DNA of 64,000 bases from Verrucomicrobiota bacterium (GCA_026397715.1 JAPLUN010000409.1:1-64000); one strand, 5' to 3'; shown: positions 39,277-48,311, numbered from the stretch's first letter. Translations and numbers: made by a program. Notes: generated by a model from the sequence alone, not told the origin.

Positions 39277-39741
39277 TTACCAGCCGCCGCCGTCGCCGCC
39301 GTCGCCACGGTTGCCACGGTCGAAACCGCCGCCACCGCGCTTGCCGCCGCCACCGCCGCCACCACCACCGTAGCCGCCACGGCCACCGCCGCCGCCACCA
39401 CCACCGTAGCCGCCACGGCCACCGCCGCCGCCGCCACCACCGCCGCCGTAGCCACCGCGTCCGCCACCACCGCCGCCGCCTGCCGGACGTTCTTCACGTG
39501 GGCGGGCTTCATTGATGGCAAGCTTGCGGCCCATGAATTCCTGGCCGTTTTGCGCGTTGATCGAAGCATTCATGGCTTCTGCGGAGTCCATGGTCACGAA
39601 GGCAAAGCCACGCGGACGACCGCTTTCGCGATCCATCGGGAGGAACACTTCGGTGACACCACCGTATTGTGAAAACAGCTCACGAATGTCTTGTTCTTGA
39701 GCGGCGAAGGGCAGATTGCCCACGTACATCTTGGTATTCAT
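39277..39741 (-). CDS. RRM RNA-binding protein with glycine-rich tail
   Basis: 154 residues from the Met at 39741 ([12 protein letters not shown]); the frame runs to 39798, but the domain begins at once from 39741. Residues 4-80 form one RNA recognition motif: RNP2 is MYVGNLPF and RNP1 is RGFAFVTM, with aromatic residues in the RNA-contact positions. After REERPAGG the tail is almost pure glycine broken by RGGY and KRGG, like RGG boxes, and ends DGGDGGGW. Small bacterial RRM proteins of this type are commonly cold- or stress-induced RNA chaperones; regulation is not shown here. The tail is encoded by near-identical GCC/ACC-rich tandem DNA repeats (39350-39480), so its length may vary between strains. 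Confidence 0.88.
   Translation of the reverse strand: MNTKMYVGNLPFAAQEQDIRELFSQYGGVTEVFLPMDRESGRPRGFAFVTMDSAEAMNASINAQNGQEFMGRKLAINEARPREERPAGGGGGGGRGGYGGGGGGGGGGRGGYGGGGGGGGRGGYGGGGGGGGGKRGGGGFDRGNRGDGGDGGGW
39350..39480 (-). repeat. Tandem repeat coding the RGGY-glycine tail
   Basis: Blocks reading accgccgccgcc-accaccaccgtagccgccacggcc on the plus strand recur almost exactly about three times, encoding [10 protein letters not shown] units. Such repeats can expand or contract by slippage. Confidence 0.65.
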
Positions 39742-39869
39742 ATCTTTATCGTTGTTGGGTGCCGTCCTCTGCCTCGTGTCAGAACCAGCCCCGATCATCG
39801 GTATATGAACACCAACGGATTCGAAATCACCTGATGAACGACTGAGCCTGACCCTTAACAGGTGACTTA

Positions 39870-39885
39870 CGGCGTTTTATCGCCG
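39870..39885 (-). terminator. Weak hairpin after the secreted unknown gene
   Basis: CGGCG-TTTTAT-CGCCG is a 5-bp stem about 30 bp beyond the stop at 39915. There is no T-run on the minus strand, so it is only a candidate for the end of the sigma-factor operon. The rest of 39742-39914 must hold the RRM gene promoter, but no clear boxes were found. Confidence 0.25.
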
Positions 39886-39914
39886 GAAATAGGCCAAAGG
39901 CAAACGAAACTTTT

Positions 39915-41342
39915 CTACGGTTTCATGCCCGCCGCCACCGCCGCCAGTTGGGCCACCGCAGCCCCCATCTTCACCCGCTGGCCGTCGCTGCATTTGCCGA
40001 CGATGCTGCCTGCCATGACCCGTACTGCGGATTTTAAGCGCCCATCGTCGGGATAAAGACCCGCCAAAGTCTGCAATTCAGGCAGGGCCTCCACGGTCAT
40101 GCCCATGGCCTCAAACTCATCCAACAAGGCTTTGACAGCCGGTTTCGTGACCGCATCCACTTCCATCCGCTCCTCCTTGCGCTCTGGCGGTAACGCCAAA
40201 CTCAGATCCCCCAGCCCGCGCAGAATAATTTGATGGTAAACAGTTCGCGCATTGTGCGCGTCCATCAAGCGGCCGTTCGGAGCCTGGCCAGGAGACACAC
40301 CCACGCGAAATTTCTTCACCGCCCCCGTGAGATACTTCATATCGCCCGTGGCTCGATAGGCTTGTGCCAGCAGAGAGATGGAGAAAGCGTTGTAATTGAA
40401 GTTCGCGCAGCACTTCTGCGTCAGTGCCCAGTCAGCTGCGCGCAATCCGGCCTGCTTCCACGTCTCATTGCCATGCAGCAGTCCGGCCTGGAGCAGCGCA
40501 GCGCCACAAACACCGGTGTCGAATTGCGACCCGCCATCCGGGTCGGCGGTGATCAACCATCCGTCTTTGACCTCGACCGCTCCCGCGTCCAGCTGCCGCG
40601 TGATCATGTCACCAAAGCGGATGTTTTTGCCGCGCAGATCGGGAAAAGGAAACAATCCATTGGGCTGCTGCAAGGTCAGCAGGATCGTTGCAAGACCACT
40701 CGTCAGCCGGTCGAGATCCTTCAGCACTTCGGGCTGATGCTTTTCGACACAAGGCCGGACAATCGTCATCCCATTCAAAATGTCGGCATAGATCCGCAGC
40801 ATCTGATCCGGCAGCGGTTTGCCTTCGCTGAGCTGGCGCACTCGCCGGCCTTCAGTCTTCAAAGCGTCGACGAAGAGCTTGGTCGCCGCGGCCTCGCTCA
40901 GCGTGCACGGTTCGGCTTTGACTCCGGCTCGGCGTCCATCCGGCACGCCGGCCTGATCACCAAGAACCTTCAGCATTTCCTGCGTCACCGCCCGGACCTG
41001 CGCGGCGTCATCGCTCTCCATCGCAGCGGCAAGTTGGGCTTTCAACTCGGGCTGCCTGGCCTTCATCTCCGCCGTCCCATGAAACAGCGGCTGGCCGGCC
41101 ATCGACCATCCGCCGGGATCGATGCCCACGGCGGATTCCACTTCACGCAGACGTGCCTCCACATCAGCGGGCGGTTCTCCTTTGAGGTCACGACCCAGCT
41201 TTTCGACCTGGGCGACGAGTGAGCGGTCATTGCGCTCACGTGCGATTTGCAAGGCCATGCGCAACCGCGCCTCGACTTCATCCGGTGTTGACGCAATAAC
41301 AGAAGCCACACCGAGGGCCAGCAGGATGCATAAGATGCGCAT
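39915..41342 (-). CDS. Secreted protein of unknown function, alpha-toroid-like
   Basis: 475 residues. Residues 1-18 are a signal peptide (MRILCILLALGVASVIAS). A duplicated VEARLR motif follows (DEVEARLRMALQ and ADVEARLREVES) in a helical N-terminal region. The C-terminal half has helices separated by Gly-rich turns (QPNGLFPFPDLRG, DPDGGSQFDTGV, KCCANFNYNAFSISLL), reminiscent of alpha/alpha-toroid proteins such as six-hairpin glycosidases, but I see no catalytic motif I can name. It lies 18 bp after the Spy-like gene and is probably the last gene of the sigma-factor operon, hence possibly an envelope-stress effector. Confidence 0.65.
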   Translation of the reverse strand: MRILCILLALGVASVIASTPDEVEARLRMALQIARERNDRSLVAQVEKLGRDLKGEPPADVEARLREVESAVGIDPGGWSMAGQPLFHGTAEMKARQPELKAQLAAAMESDDAAQVRAVTQEMLKVLGDQAGVPDGRRAGVKAEPCTLSEAAATKLFVDALKTEGRRVRQLSEGKPLPDQMLRIYADILNGMTIVRPCVEKHQPEVLKDLDRLTSGLATILLTLQQPNGLFPFPDLRGKNIRFGDMITRQLDAGAVEVKDGWLITADPDGGSQFDTGVCGAALLQAGLLHGNETWKQAGLRAADWALTQKCCANFNYNAFSISLLAQAYRATGDMKYLTGAVKKFRVGVSPGQAPNGRLMDAHNARTVYHQIILRGLGDLSLALPPERKEERMEVDAVTKPAVKALLDEFEAMGMTVEALPELQTLAGLYPDDGRLKSAVRVMAGSIVGKCSDGQRVKMGAAVAQLAAVAAGMKP

Positions 41343-41360
41343 GTGTAGGAGACGCTGACG

Positions 41361-42200
41361 TTACTTCTTCAGCTTGCCTTCCACATAGGTGAGGATGCGT
41401 CCGACCTTCTCTGCATCCTGGGCTTCCTTCGCAGCTTCAAAGGCTGTCTTGGCCTGCACCAGCTCGCGCAGCAATGGCAAGGAAATGATTTCCTGCCCCG
41501 CCGCCTGCACGCTTTCATAACGCCCCCGCAGAGTTTCCACATCGGTGCTGCCGGGCTCGAATTTGGCAAAATCCACTTTCTCCACCTCGGCCTCCAGCTC
41601 CTTGAAATGCGAGTCTTCCATCAGCTCATCCAGCTCCTTGTTGGCTTCGGCAAACTGACTGCTTTTGATCAGCTTCTCGATTTCTCCGCCACGATACTTC
41701 ATCGCTTCCGTCGGCGGTACACCCAGAGCCTCCACCGCAGCCCTGAGCTTGCCAGCTTTCTCCTTCACTTTCGCCTCCAGTCCGCTGCCAGCAGCCAGCT
41801 TCGGTGGCCCGAGTTTTTTCACCTGGGCCAGCTGCTCCGGTGTCAGGACATCACGCACACCGATCAGCGCCCGCAGCTGCAGTTGTTTGATCGCGGCTTC
41901 CGCATCCAAAAGCTTGGTCAGCTGCGCCGCCGCCACGTCAGCACTGGTGCTTGGGTCCTGCAGCAGATGATTGAGCACTTTCTTCTGTTCCTGCACCGCC
42001 TGCTCCAGCGGTTCAGCCTGGGAACGAGCCTCGCTGAGCTGAGAATTGAGTTTGGTCTGCTGCTCTTCCGTCAAGGCCAGCTGTTCACGCACCGAGGCGA
42101 TCAGGTCCGGATGCAGCAGCCCGCTTTTCAGCCAGTCTTCGACTTGAGCAGCAGGCAGACTGGCGACGGTGAGCAAAAGGCAGCAAAGGAGCTTTTTCAT
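41361..42200 (-). CDS. Spy/CpxP-like periplasmic protein, possible sensor
   Basis: 279 residues with a signal peptide (MKKLLCCLLLTVASLPAA). Two LTxxQ-type motifs, LTEEQQTKL (near residue 43) and LTPEQLAQV (near 119), mark the Spy/CpxP/heavy-metal-sensor fold of periplasmic helical proteins. The rest is Lys/Glu-rich helix, much longer than Spy (about 160 residues). The start codon overlaps the preceding anti-sigma-like gene by 4 bp, which indicates translational coupling. By analogy with CnrX or CpxP it may sense misfolded protein or metal and signal to the anti-sigma factor; this is inference from gene order. Confidence 0.7.
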   Translation of the reverse strand: MKKLLCCLLLTVASLPAAQVEDWLKSGLLHPDLIASVREQLALTEEQQTKLNSQLSEARSQAEPLEQAVQEQKKVLNHLLQDPSTSADVAAAQLTKLLDAEAAIKQLQLRALIGVRDVLTPEQLAQVKKLGPPKLAAGSGLEAKVKEKAGKLRAAVEALGVPPTEAMKYRGGEIEKLIKSSQFAEANKELDELMEDSHFKELEAEVEKVDFAKFEPGSTDVETLRGRYESVQAAGQEIISLPLLRELVQAKTAFEAAKEAQDAEKVGRILTYVEGKLKK

Positions 42201-42544
42201 GGATTGTAGGGGTTGAGATGATCGGGCAAAAGAAAATCTGAAGGCGCTTCAAAGCTCATGAGTGATGGCTCCATGCTGGCAAACAACTCGCCTGGCTGAG
42301 ACTCAAGCAACGGCGGCAGCGCCTCACTCAGTCGCGGCTCATGCATAGGCGCGTGGGTGAAGAAGACCGCCACCACGATCACACTGGCTGCCACCAGCGC
42401 CGCCGGTATCCACCGCAGCGGGGTGGCAGGCCTCTGCCGGGGTCCGTCCAGCAGCTCCGGCCTCCAGGCAGGTGCATCCTCCCGGTCACGCCGGCGCGCG
42501 TGCGAAAAAATCTCGAGCAGGTCATCGTCAGACTGCGGTTTCAT
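42197..42544 (-). CDS. Single-pass membrane protein, likely anti-sigma factor
   Basis: 115 residues. A short cytoplasmic N-terminus (SDDDLLEIFSHARRRD) is followed by one transmembrane helix near residues 46-63 (IPAALVAASVIVVAVFF) and a periplasmic tail of about 50 residues. It lacks the zinc HxxxCxxC motif of ZAS anti-sigma factors. Position defines it: it overlaps the ECF sigma gene by 17 bp upstream and the Spy-like gene by 4 bp downstream. That order (sigma, small membrane protein, periplasmic sensor) supports an anti-sigma role like CnrY, but I see no direct sequence match. Confidence 0.6.
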   Translation of the reverse strand: MKPQSDDDLLEIFSHARRRDREDAPAWRPELLDGPRQRPATPLRWIPAALVAASVIVVAVFFTHAPMHEPRLSEALPPLLESQPGELFASMEPSLMSFEAPSDFLLPDHLNPYNP

Positions 42545-43058
42545 GCAGGTGTTCGGGTTGCAGCAGCGTGCGCAGGCGCGCTTTGCCGCGTTCGTAATGC
42601 TGGCGCACGGAACCGATGCTCACTCGCATCACCTCCGCCGCCTCGTTGAGCGTGAGATCCTGGTAAAACACCAGATGCAGCACCTCCGCCTGTCGTGCCG
42701 GCAGTTGCGCCAGGCAGCGCCGCAGCTCGGCCGTGCGTTCGTCCAGCTCCATCTTTCGTGCAGGCGACGGTTGCGGATCGTGGGCATCGCCCGTGAGTTG
42801 CAGCAGCAGCTTTCCCAGCAAGGATTCCCGGTAGCGCAGCCGTCGGAACTCCTCGTGCGCCGTGAAGCGGATCACTCCAAACCACCACGTCTTGAAGCTG
42901 GAGCGCCCGTCGTGCTGCGCTCGTTGCTGGGCTAGTTTGAGATACGCGTTTTGCAGCACATCCTCCGCGCGCCCATGCTCGCCGGCACAACAGTGCAGCG
43001 CCCAGCCAAAGGCGTCGGGATGCAGGGCTTCGAGCTGGTCGGCAATGGCGCGTTCCAT
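42528..43058 (-). CDS. ECF-family RNA polymerase sigma factor
   Basis: 176 residues. Region 2 carries AEDVLQNAYLKLAQQ and the tryptophan-rich SFKTWWFGVIRFTAHEEFRR, matching the core-binding and -10 recognition helices. Region 4 is a helix-turn-helix: LPARQAEVLHLVFYQDL, LNEAAEVMRVSIGSVRQHYERGKARL, which reads the -35 box. The start at 43058 has a GGGAA sequence close upstream. As first gene of an overlapping operon with an anti-sigma candidate and a periplasmic Spy-like protein, it probably directs an envelope or metal stress response and may activate its own operon. Confidence 0.87.
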   Translation of the reverse strand: MERAIADQLEALHPDAFGWALHCCAGEHGRAEDVLQNAYLKLAQQRAQHDGRSSFKTWWFGVIRFTAHEEFRRLRYRESLLGKLLLQLTGDAHDPQPSPARKMELDERTAELRRCLAQLPARQAEVLHLVFYQDLTLNEAAEVMRVSIGSVRQHYERGKARLRTLLQPEHLHETAV

Positions 43059-43133
43059 TCATTTCCCGCTGAGTGACGCGGGGACGCCGCGTTGTATGAC
43101 ACCTTCCTCAAAAAAACCAGCCGCTTCCACGCC

Positions 43134-44180
43134 TCATTTGAGCAGCACCCCGAGACCCAGCACCAGAGTCAGCATCAGCATGCCACCCGCAGCATACCAC
43201 AGTTGCACGATTTGCTCGGGCGTCATCAGCCCCCGCTGGGGCAGCAGCGCCACGGCAAAAATCAGCCCCACCTGCAGCCAGCTCGCGAGAATGAACACCT
43301 TGGGAGTGTAGGGCTTGGGATGCGAATGAGCCGCCTCCTCCATCGTCATGATCGGCACCCCATCATCCGCAGAGAGAACCGACGGCGGCGGCAGAACCAG
43401 TGGACGCCCGGTGGTCGCCGGAGACTGCTCCGCCTTTTTCACCAGATTGATCCCTCCCTCCTCGCTTCCGCTCGGACTCCCCTGCCGTGCGATGATCTTG
43501 GGAGCATATTCGGCGTTCTTCGCCAAAATGGATGGCGCATGCGGCGCTGCAGCCACAGGCACCATCGGCTTCGCCACGGGATGCGTCATTGCCGCTGCCT
43601 CGCCAGAGCGAAGGAGCAGCACCCTGCCGCCAATGCTCAAACTCACCGGCAGCTCCAGCTCAGCCTCGTTTTCACCCGCACGTCCCACCCAGCCCACCAC
43701 AGCAGACTCATCCAGCACCTGCACCAGCAGCTTGGTTCCTGCCCCCCAAAGGGCCATCAGTACATCCGGACATCCCGCATCTGGAATGACCACCCCACAG
43801 GCAACACTCGCGCCCAGCAGCAGCGGCTTGTCCGTTGGCAGCACCAGCCGGGTTTCCCCCGCGCTCAAACCTTGCAAAATCAATTCGCGCCCAGCCTTGC
43901 TCTGGTCCGCTTTGAAAGGACGCTGCAGTTCCAGTTCTATCCCCGCCAGCGTGACCTTCCAGGGCAGCGGCTGCGCATAAGGTACGCTGCCATTGGCAGG
44001 ATGCACCACCAGGAACTGGCAGCCGTTCACAAACTGCGCCGTCAGCTCCACCTCCTGCGCAGCATCCCCCGTCAGTCGAATGCTGCAAGCCTCACCACGC
44101 CCGACACTGATCGTCTCCCCGTCCTGCACCAGCAGAAAGCGTCGGCGGCCGTTCAGTTCGTAAGCAACAGGGATCTTCAT
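43134..44180 (-). CDS. FHA-like membrane protein
   Basis: 348 residues. The N-terminal part has two beta-sandwich segments with FHA-like signatures: ETISVGRGEACSIRL near residue 22 and KPLLLGASVACGVVIPD near 117. The canonical Arg-Ser/Asn phosphothreonine pocket is only partly present, so binding is uncertain. A Pro/Ala-rich linker follows (200-280), then two C-terminal transmembrane helices (FILASWLQVGLIFAVALL and LWYAAGGMLMLTLVLGLGVLL). The FHA-like part is expected in the cytoplasm. It is divergent from the Ser/Thr kinase gene, 170 bp away, and FHA proteins often read Thr phosphorylation by such kinases; the link is inferred. Confidence 0.65.
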   Translation of the reverse strand: MKIPVAYELNGRRRFLLVQDGETISVGRGEACSIRLTGDAAQEVELTAQFVNGCQFLVVHPANGSVPYAQPLPWKVTLAGIELELQRPFKADQSKAGRELILQGLSAGETRLVLPTDKPLLLGASVACGVVIPDAGCPDVLMALWGAGTKLLVQVLDESAVVGWVGRAGENEAELELPVSLSIGGRVLLLRSGEAAAMTHPVAKPMVPVAAAPHAPSILAKNAEYAPKIIARQGSPSGSEEGGINLVKKAEQSPATTGRPLVLPPPSVLSADDGVPIMTMEEAAHSHPKPYTPKVFILASWLQVGLIFAVALLPQRGLMTPEQIVQLWYAAGGMLMLTLVLGLGVLLK

Positions 44181-44350
44181 GCACGGGTTGTTTACGCTGC
44201 AACAACGCGCAAGTCGAACAAACCCTCATCCCCTGCTCAGGCTATGGCTGCCGCCCAGCCCCCCTTGCCCCGCCACGTCAAAATGACGATTGCGATGTCG
44301 GAACGGTCCTTGCTAATATCATCCGACGATACGGCCCACGACTTTTCCCT

Positions 44351-44869
44351 ATGAGCACTTCATCTGCTTCCAGCTCCAGACCCTCAAAAGGCTGGCAGCC
44401 GCCAACTCTGGAAGAAATGCAGGCCATGCTTCCGCAGTATCAGTTTGTCTCACTGCTCGGACGCGGCGGCATGGGTGCCGTTTACAAGGCCGTCCAAGTT
44501 TCGCTGGACCGCCCTGTCGCCATCAAGGTGCTGCCCCTCGATTTGGTGGACGACGATGACGATGCGCAATTCGCCGCGCGCTTCAAAAATGAAGCACGCA
44601 CGATGGCTAAAATGAGCCATCCCAGCATTGTCAGCGTGTTCGACTTCGGCGAAACGCCGACCGGCCTGCTCTACATCGTCATGGAGTTCATCGACGGCAC
44701 GGATGTGTCCAGAATGATCGTTTCCCAGGGCAAACTGCCCGAGGATTACGCCCTCTCCATCACTGCCCATGTCTGCGACGCGCTCAACTACGCCCACCGC
44801 AACGGCATCATCCACCGCGACCGACCTCTACGCCATCGGCGTGATGCTTTACCAGATGCTCACCGGTGA
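44351..44869 (+). pseudogene. Ser/Thr protein kinase, N-lobe fragment
   Basis: Residues 30-160 are a good Hanks-type kinase N-lobe: glycine loop LLGRGGMGAVYKA, catalytic lysine in VAIKVLPL, the alpha-C glutamate in FKNEARTMAKMSHP and hinge VMEFIDG. The frame reaches the catalytic loop HRD (44813-44821) and then reads nonsense (RPLRHRRD...) to a stop at 44869. Beyond HRD the family should show KPxN, DFG and the activation segment; all are absent. The kinase resumes at DLYAIGVMLYQML in the next frame from about 44820. A deletion of about 190 bp (length 2 modulo 3), with CGAC at both sides of the join (44818-44825), explains this. The product should be inactive. Confidence 0.8.
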
Positions 44870-47800
44870 AGTCCCCCGAGGTCTCTGGACTCTTCCGGCA
44901 GCGAAACACGGCACCGATCCTCGCTTCGACGCGATTATCTCCAAGGCGATGCAGACGGATCGCGAGACACGCTATCAAACCGCCGCCGAGATCCGTCAGG
45001 AGCTTGATGTCATCCTCACCACGCCGCGCGCCTTGCTCATCCAGCAGCAGCAGGCCGCTGCCGAGGCTGCCGCACGTGCCACGCGGGCGCAAAAAAACGC
45101 TGCCAGCAATCCGCCAGAGCCCACGCCAGACGAATGCCAAAAGCGCATTCAAGAACAGCCTGCTCGCCAAGCACCAGCTCCAGATAGAAAATCCAGCCTC
45201 GGCCCCGTCATCGGCATCGCCGCCGCCCTCGTGATCATCGCGGGTCTGGTTTACACGCTCACACCACCTGCGAGAAAGTCCGCTCCTCAGACCGCGCCAC
45301 CAACGACGGCATCCATGCCAGAATCAGCGCCTGCTCCCACGCCTGTCCCGGGTGGTAGTGCAGGTTTCTCCAACTTCGCTCCCGCAGCCCAATGGCGAGA
45401 TGAGCTGGCAGGCTCAGATGACTGGGGTCCGGCCTGGCAGCGTGTGGGCGGCGAGATGCACGTCATCGAGTCCAAGAATGCCATGCACCTTTTTGCCGAC
45501 TTGCGCAGAGACTCTGCGCTGCGCGTCCGCTTCCGTTCCCAAAACACCGACGCCTGCCTGGACCTCATTCAACGCCTCAACAAAGTCGGCATCGGTCCGC
45601 GCTATATCATCACTGTCTGTACCAAAGAAAAAAATGACGGCACACTGGATCTTATCCCGCTCAAGAAGGACGGGGAGAGGCGCAAGCTGGCCCAGCTGAA
45701 AAGCCAGCCTTTGGTGAACACCGGCACCGAGCACACTGCTGAGCTCTACGCCATTGGGAACCGCCTCACCTTCTTCTTTGACGGACAACGGCTGGGCGAA
45801 GCCCGGGACAGCACTTTCCCAGAAGGTTTCCCGGGTCTTGGTGCCAGCCATGGCATCGAACTCATCCGTGTGGAGACGGCCGTCCTCGACCCTCAATCCT
45901 CAACCTCACCACCAGTCGAAGTGCTCTCTTTCGGCGGCCATCGTTATCAGTTTTCTCCTGAAAAACTTGGTTGGGAAGATGCCAAAGCCAAGGCCGCAGC
46001 CACAGGCGGTCATCTGGCAACGATCACCAGCAAAGAAGAAAACCAGTGGATCCTGGACACCTTCGTCGCCAAACTGCCTGAGAACCTCTCCCTCTGGCTC
46101 GGTGGCACCAATGACAACCCCACACGTCAGTGGACTTGGGTCACTGGCGAGCCCTTCACCTTCACCGCCTGGGGCAGTCAGGAACCTGGCGGGATGGCCA
46201 ATGAGTTTGCGCTCTGTTTCTCACGCATGAGCAAGGGCTGGGGAGACATCCGCAGCAACGGCCTCGGCCAGGCCGACCGTCGCGGCGGCTATCTGATCGA
46301 ATGGGATGATACCACCACGAATCCGGTGCCCGCCACCCCCGTCCCCGTCGCCAGCATATCGTCGATTTCGCCCTCTGGCTGGACGGACCTTCTCGCCAAT
46401 GTTGACGTGGCGCGTGATACGATCCTCGGAGAGTGGCAGAAGACATCGGCGGGACTCGCCATAGAAACAGGGCCAGCCCCCAGAGTTTGGCCCATTGAGT
46501 TCAAAGCGTCTGCCCCGGAGGAATATGATTTTGAAATCGACTTCACCTTGCCAAGCGGCGAACAGGATGTGTCGCAAATCCTGCCAGTGCCGGGCCACTG
46601 GTTCACCGCGCGCATGACTTCCCACGGCTGTTACCTCGGCCAGTTTCTGGATGGCAAGGCCGACCGCGATCCTGATCGCACGGAAGCCAGGAATTTGGAC
46701 TTCAAGATGGAAGCTGATCACCGATATCGCTCGCGGGTCGAGGTGCGGCGCGGCTCCGTGCGCTTGATGATTGATGACAAGGAAGTGGTGGCCTTTCGCG
46801 GTGACTTCAAACGCCTGACTCCGGATCCCAAGTTCGCCATGCGTGATGTCGCCCATCCCGGAGTCGCCAGCCATTGGTCAAAAATGATCGTCCACCAAGC
46901 GCTGCTGCGGCCTGCCCCTGCGACGGAGACAATGGCTGACCTTCTGGCCTCCCATCCTCAAATCGCCAAGCTCGAATCCGGCTTCAAGGCCCGCTATGAG
47001 TCCGATGCGCAGAAGCCTTTCCTCACCGCCCTGGCTGCGTTGAATCAAAGCTACGTGACCAACGGCATCACCCGCTCTCGTGCCGTCGCACAGGCCAAAG
47101 GCAGCCTCAGTGAAGTCACCGTCCTTGACGCAGAAAAAGCCGCCATCACAAAAGGCGAAGGCGTTCCCGCCGAAGATGCGGATACCACGCCCGCTGCGCT
47201 CAAAACTCTCCGCACCACCTACCGCACCACCCTCGCCAAAATCACCGCCGAGCGAGACACCAAAGCCTCAACACTCTACGACCTCTATTTGCAGGCCCTC
47301 GATCTTTACATCGCCGATCTCACCAAGACCGGCAAACTCGACGACGTCAGTCGCGTGAAGGCTCTGCGTGATAAGATCGCGCAACAAAAGCCGCAGACCA
47401 CCATCGCGAGCACAATGCCCGCAACGCCGCCGCCCTCTGCGCCTACGCCGCCTGCCGCCCCCCCTTCCACCAAAAGCGCCACCACCGGCAGCACTTGGCG
47501 CACCGCCGCAGAATATCTCGTCAACAATGGCGGTGTGTTTGTTGCCTCCACCGATGGCACCCCCACTCAGATCCTCACCGCCAAAGACATTCCCGCAGGT
47601 CGTTTCGAGATCGTCGAACTCTCGCTCGACCGCCTCAACTCCGTCCTGCCCCCGCTCAAAACCAAAGACCTCCTCCCACTCGTCGGTCTGCACGATCTGC
47701 GCCGCGTCATGGTTCGGCCCAATCAGCCTGGACTGGGTGACACCGCCTTCGCCTTCCTCGCCGGCAACAAAGAACTCAACTGGATCAACCTCGAGGGGGT

Positions 47801-48305
47801 GTCCGATGTCACTGACGAAGTGCTTGCCTACCTCGCCGACGCCAAAAAGCTCGATCACCTCGGCATTCAATACGCCACAAAATTTACCGGCAAAGGCCTC
47901 GACAAACTTCCTTGTACCGAGTCTCTCACCAGCCTCGAACTCCTCGGCTGCGGCATTTCCGGAGACGGCCTCAAAGCCATCTCCACCTTCAAGGCGCTCC
48001 GTAATCTGCGCATCACTGCCGGCACATGCTCGGACAAAGATTTCGCCCTCTTGGGCGGCTTGAAATCACTCACCAATCTCACCGTTTCCACCACCAACTT
48101 TGGCAACAAAGCTGCCGAAGCAATCTCCGGCCTCAAGAGCCTCACTTCGCTGAATCTTCAAGGCACCTATCTCACCAATGCAGGTCTGGAAAAACTCCAG
48201 ACCCTGAAGAATCTCACAGAACTCGTCCTTAACGGCACCGAGGTCACGCCGAAAGCAGCGGCCGAATTTCAAAAAGCCATGCCCCAGTGCCGCGTGAGCC
48301 GTTAG
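44769..48305 (+). CDS. Membrane Ser/Thr kinase, C-terminal remainder with lectin-like and LRR domains
   Basis: The ATG at 44769 is internal to the kinase; genuine sequence starts near 44820. In order, by residue of this frame: end of kinase C-lobe (DLYAIGVMLYQMLTGEVP to IRQELDVIL, 18-98), a transmembrane helix at about 142-165, a beta-sandwich domain (190-375), a C-type lectin-like domain (386-512; GGHLATITSKEENQW, LWLGGTND, WTWVTGEPF), a second beta-sandwich (535-712), a long helical region (720-880), a Pro/Ala linker and leucine-rich repeats (about 1004-1175; LTSLNLQGTYLTNAGLEKL). The outer part would be periplasmic and bind ligands. This modular build is typical of verrucomicrobial kinases. 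Without a start of its own it may not be expressed. Confidence 0.72.
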   Translation: MSATRSTTPTATASSTATDLYAIGVMLYQMLTGEVPRGLWTLPAAKHGTDPRFDAIISKAMQTDRETRYQTAAEIRQELDVILTTPRALLIQQQQAAAEAAARATRAQKNAASNPPEPTPDECQKRIQEQPARQAPAPDRKSSLGPVIGIAAALVIIAGLVYTLTPPARKSAPQTAPPTTASMPESAPAPTPVPGGSAGFSNFAPAAQWRDELAGSDDWGPAWQRVGGEMHVIESKNAMHLFADLRRDSALRVRFRSQNTDACLDLIQRLNKVGIGPRYIITVCTKEKNDGTLDLIPLKKDGERRKLAQLKSQPLVNTGTEHTAELYAIGNRLTFFFDGQRLGEARDSTFPEGFPGLGASHGIELIRVETAVLDPQSSTSPPVEVLSFGGHRYQFSPEKLGWEDAKAKAAATGGHLATITSKEENQWILDTFVAKLPENLSLWLGGTNDNPTRQWTWVTGEPFTFTAWGSQEPGGMANEFALCFSRMSKGWGDIRSNGLGQADRRGGYLIEWDDTTTNPVPATPVPVASISSISPSGWTDLLANVDVARDTILGEWQKTSAGLAIETGPAPRVWPIEFKASAPEEYDFEIDFTLPSGEQDVSQILPVPGHWFTARMTSHGCYLGQFLDGKADRDPDRTEARNLDFKMEADHRYRSRVEVRRGSVRLMIDDKEVVAFRGDFKRLTPDPKFAMRDVAHPGVASHWSKMIVHQALLRPAPATETMADLLASHPQIAKLESGFKARYESDAQKPFLTALAALNQSYVTNGITRSRAVAQAKGSLSEVTVLDAEKAAITKGEGVPAEDADTTPAALKTLRTTYRTTLAKITAERDTKASTLYDLYLQALDLYIADLTKTGKLDDVSRVKALRDKIAQQKPQTTIASTMPATPPPSAPTPPAAPPSTKSATTGSTWRTAAEYLVNNGGVFVASTDGTPTQILTAKDIPAGRFEIVELSLDRLNSVLPPLKTKDLLPLVGLHDLRRVMVRPNQPGLGDTAFAFLAGNKELNWINLEGVSDVTDEVLAYLADAKKLDHLGIQYATKFTGKGLDKLPCTESLTSLELLGCGISGDGLKAISTFKALRNLRITAGTCSDKDFALLGGLKSLTNLTVSTTNFGNKAAEAISGLKSLTSLNLQGTYLTNAGLEKLQTLKNLTELVLNGTEVTPKAAAEFQKAMPQCRVSR

Positions 48306-48311
48306 TCGGGC

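Noticed and set aside
39350-39480. Tandem repeats as a CRISPR array
   Set aside because: Units have no unique spacers and lie inside the coding sequence for the glycine-rich tail.
43092-44354. Plus-strand frames of 420, 487 and 490 codons (43092-44354, 55671-57134, 60099-61571)
   Set aside because: All lie opposite recognised genes and have His/Arg/Pro-rich compositions typical of antisense reading in GC-rich DNA.
44769-44819. ATG at 44769 as the native start of the kinase remainder
   Set aside because: Its first 17 codons are an out-of-frame reading of the kinase N-lobe (MSATRSTTPTATASSTA), not protein-like sequence.
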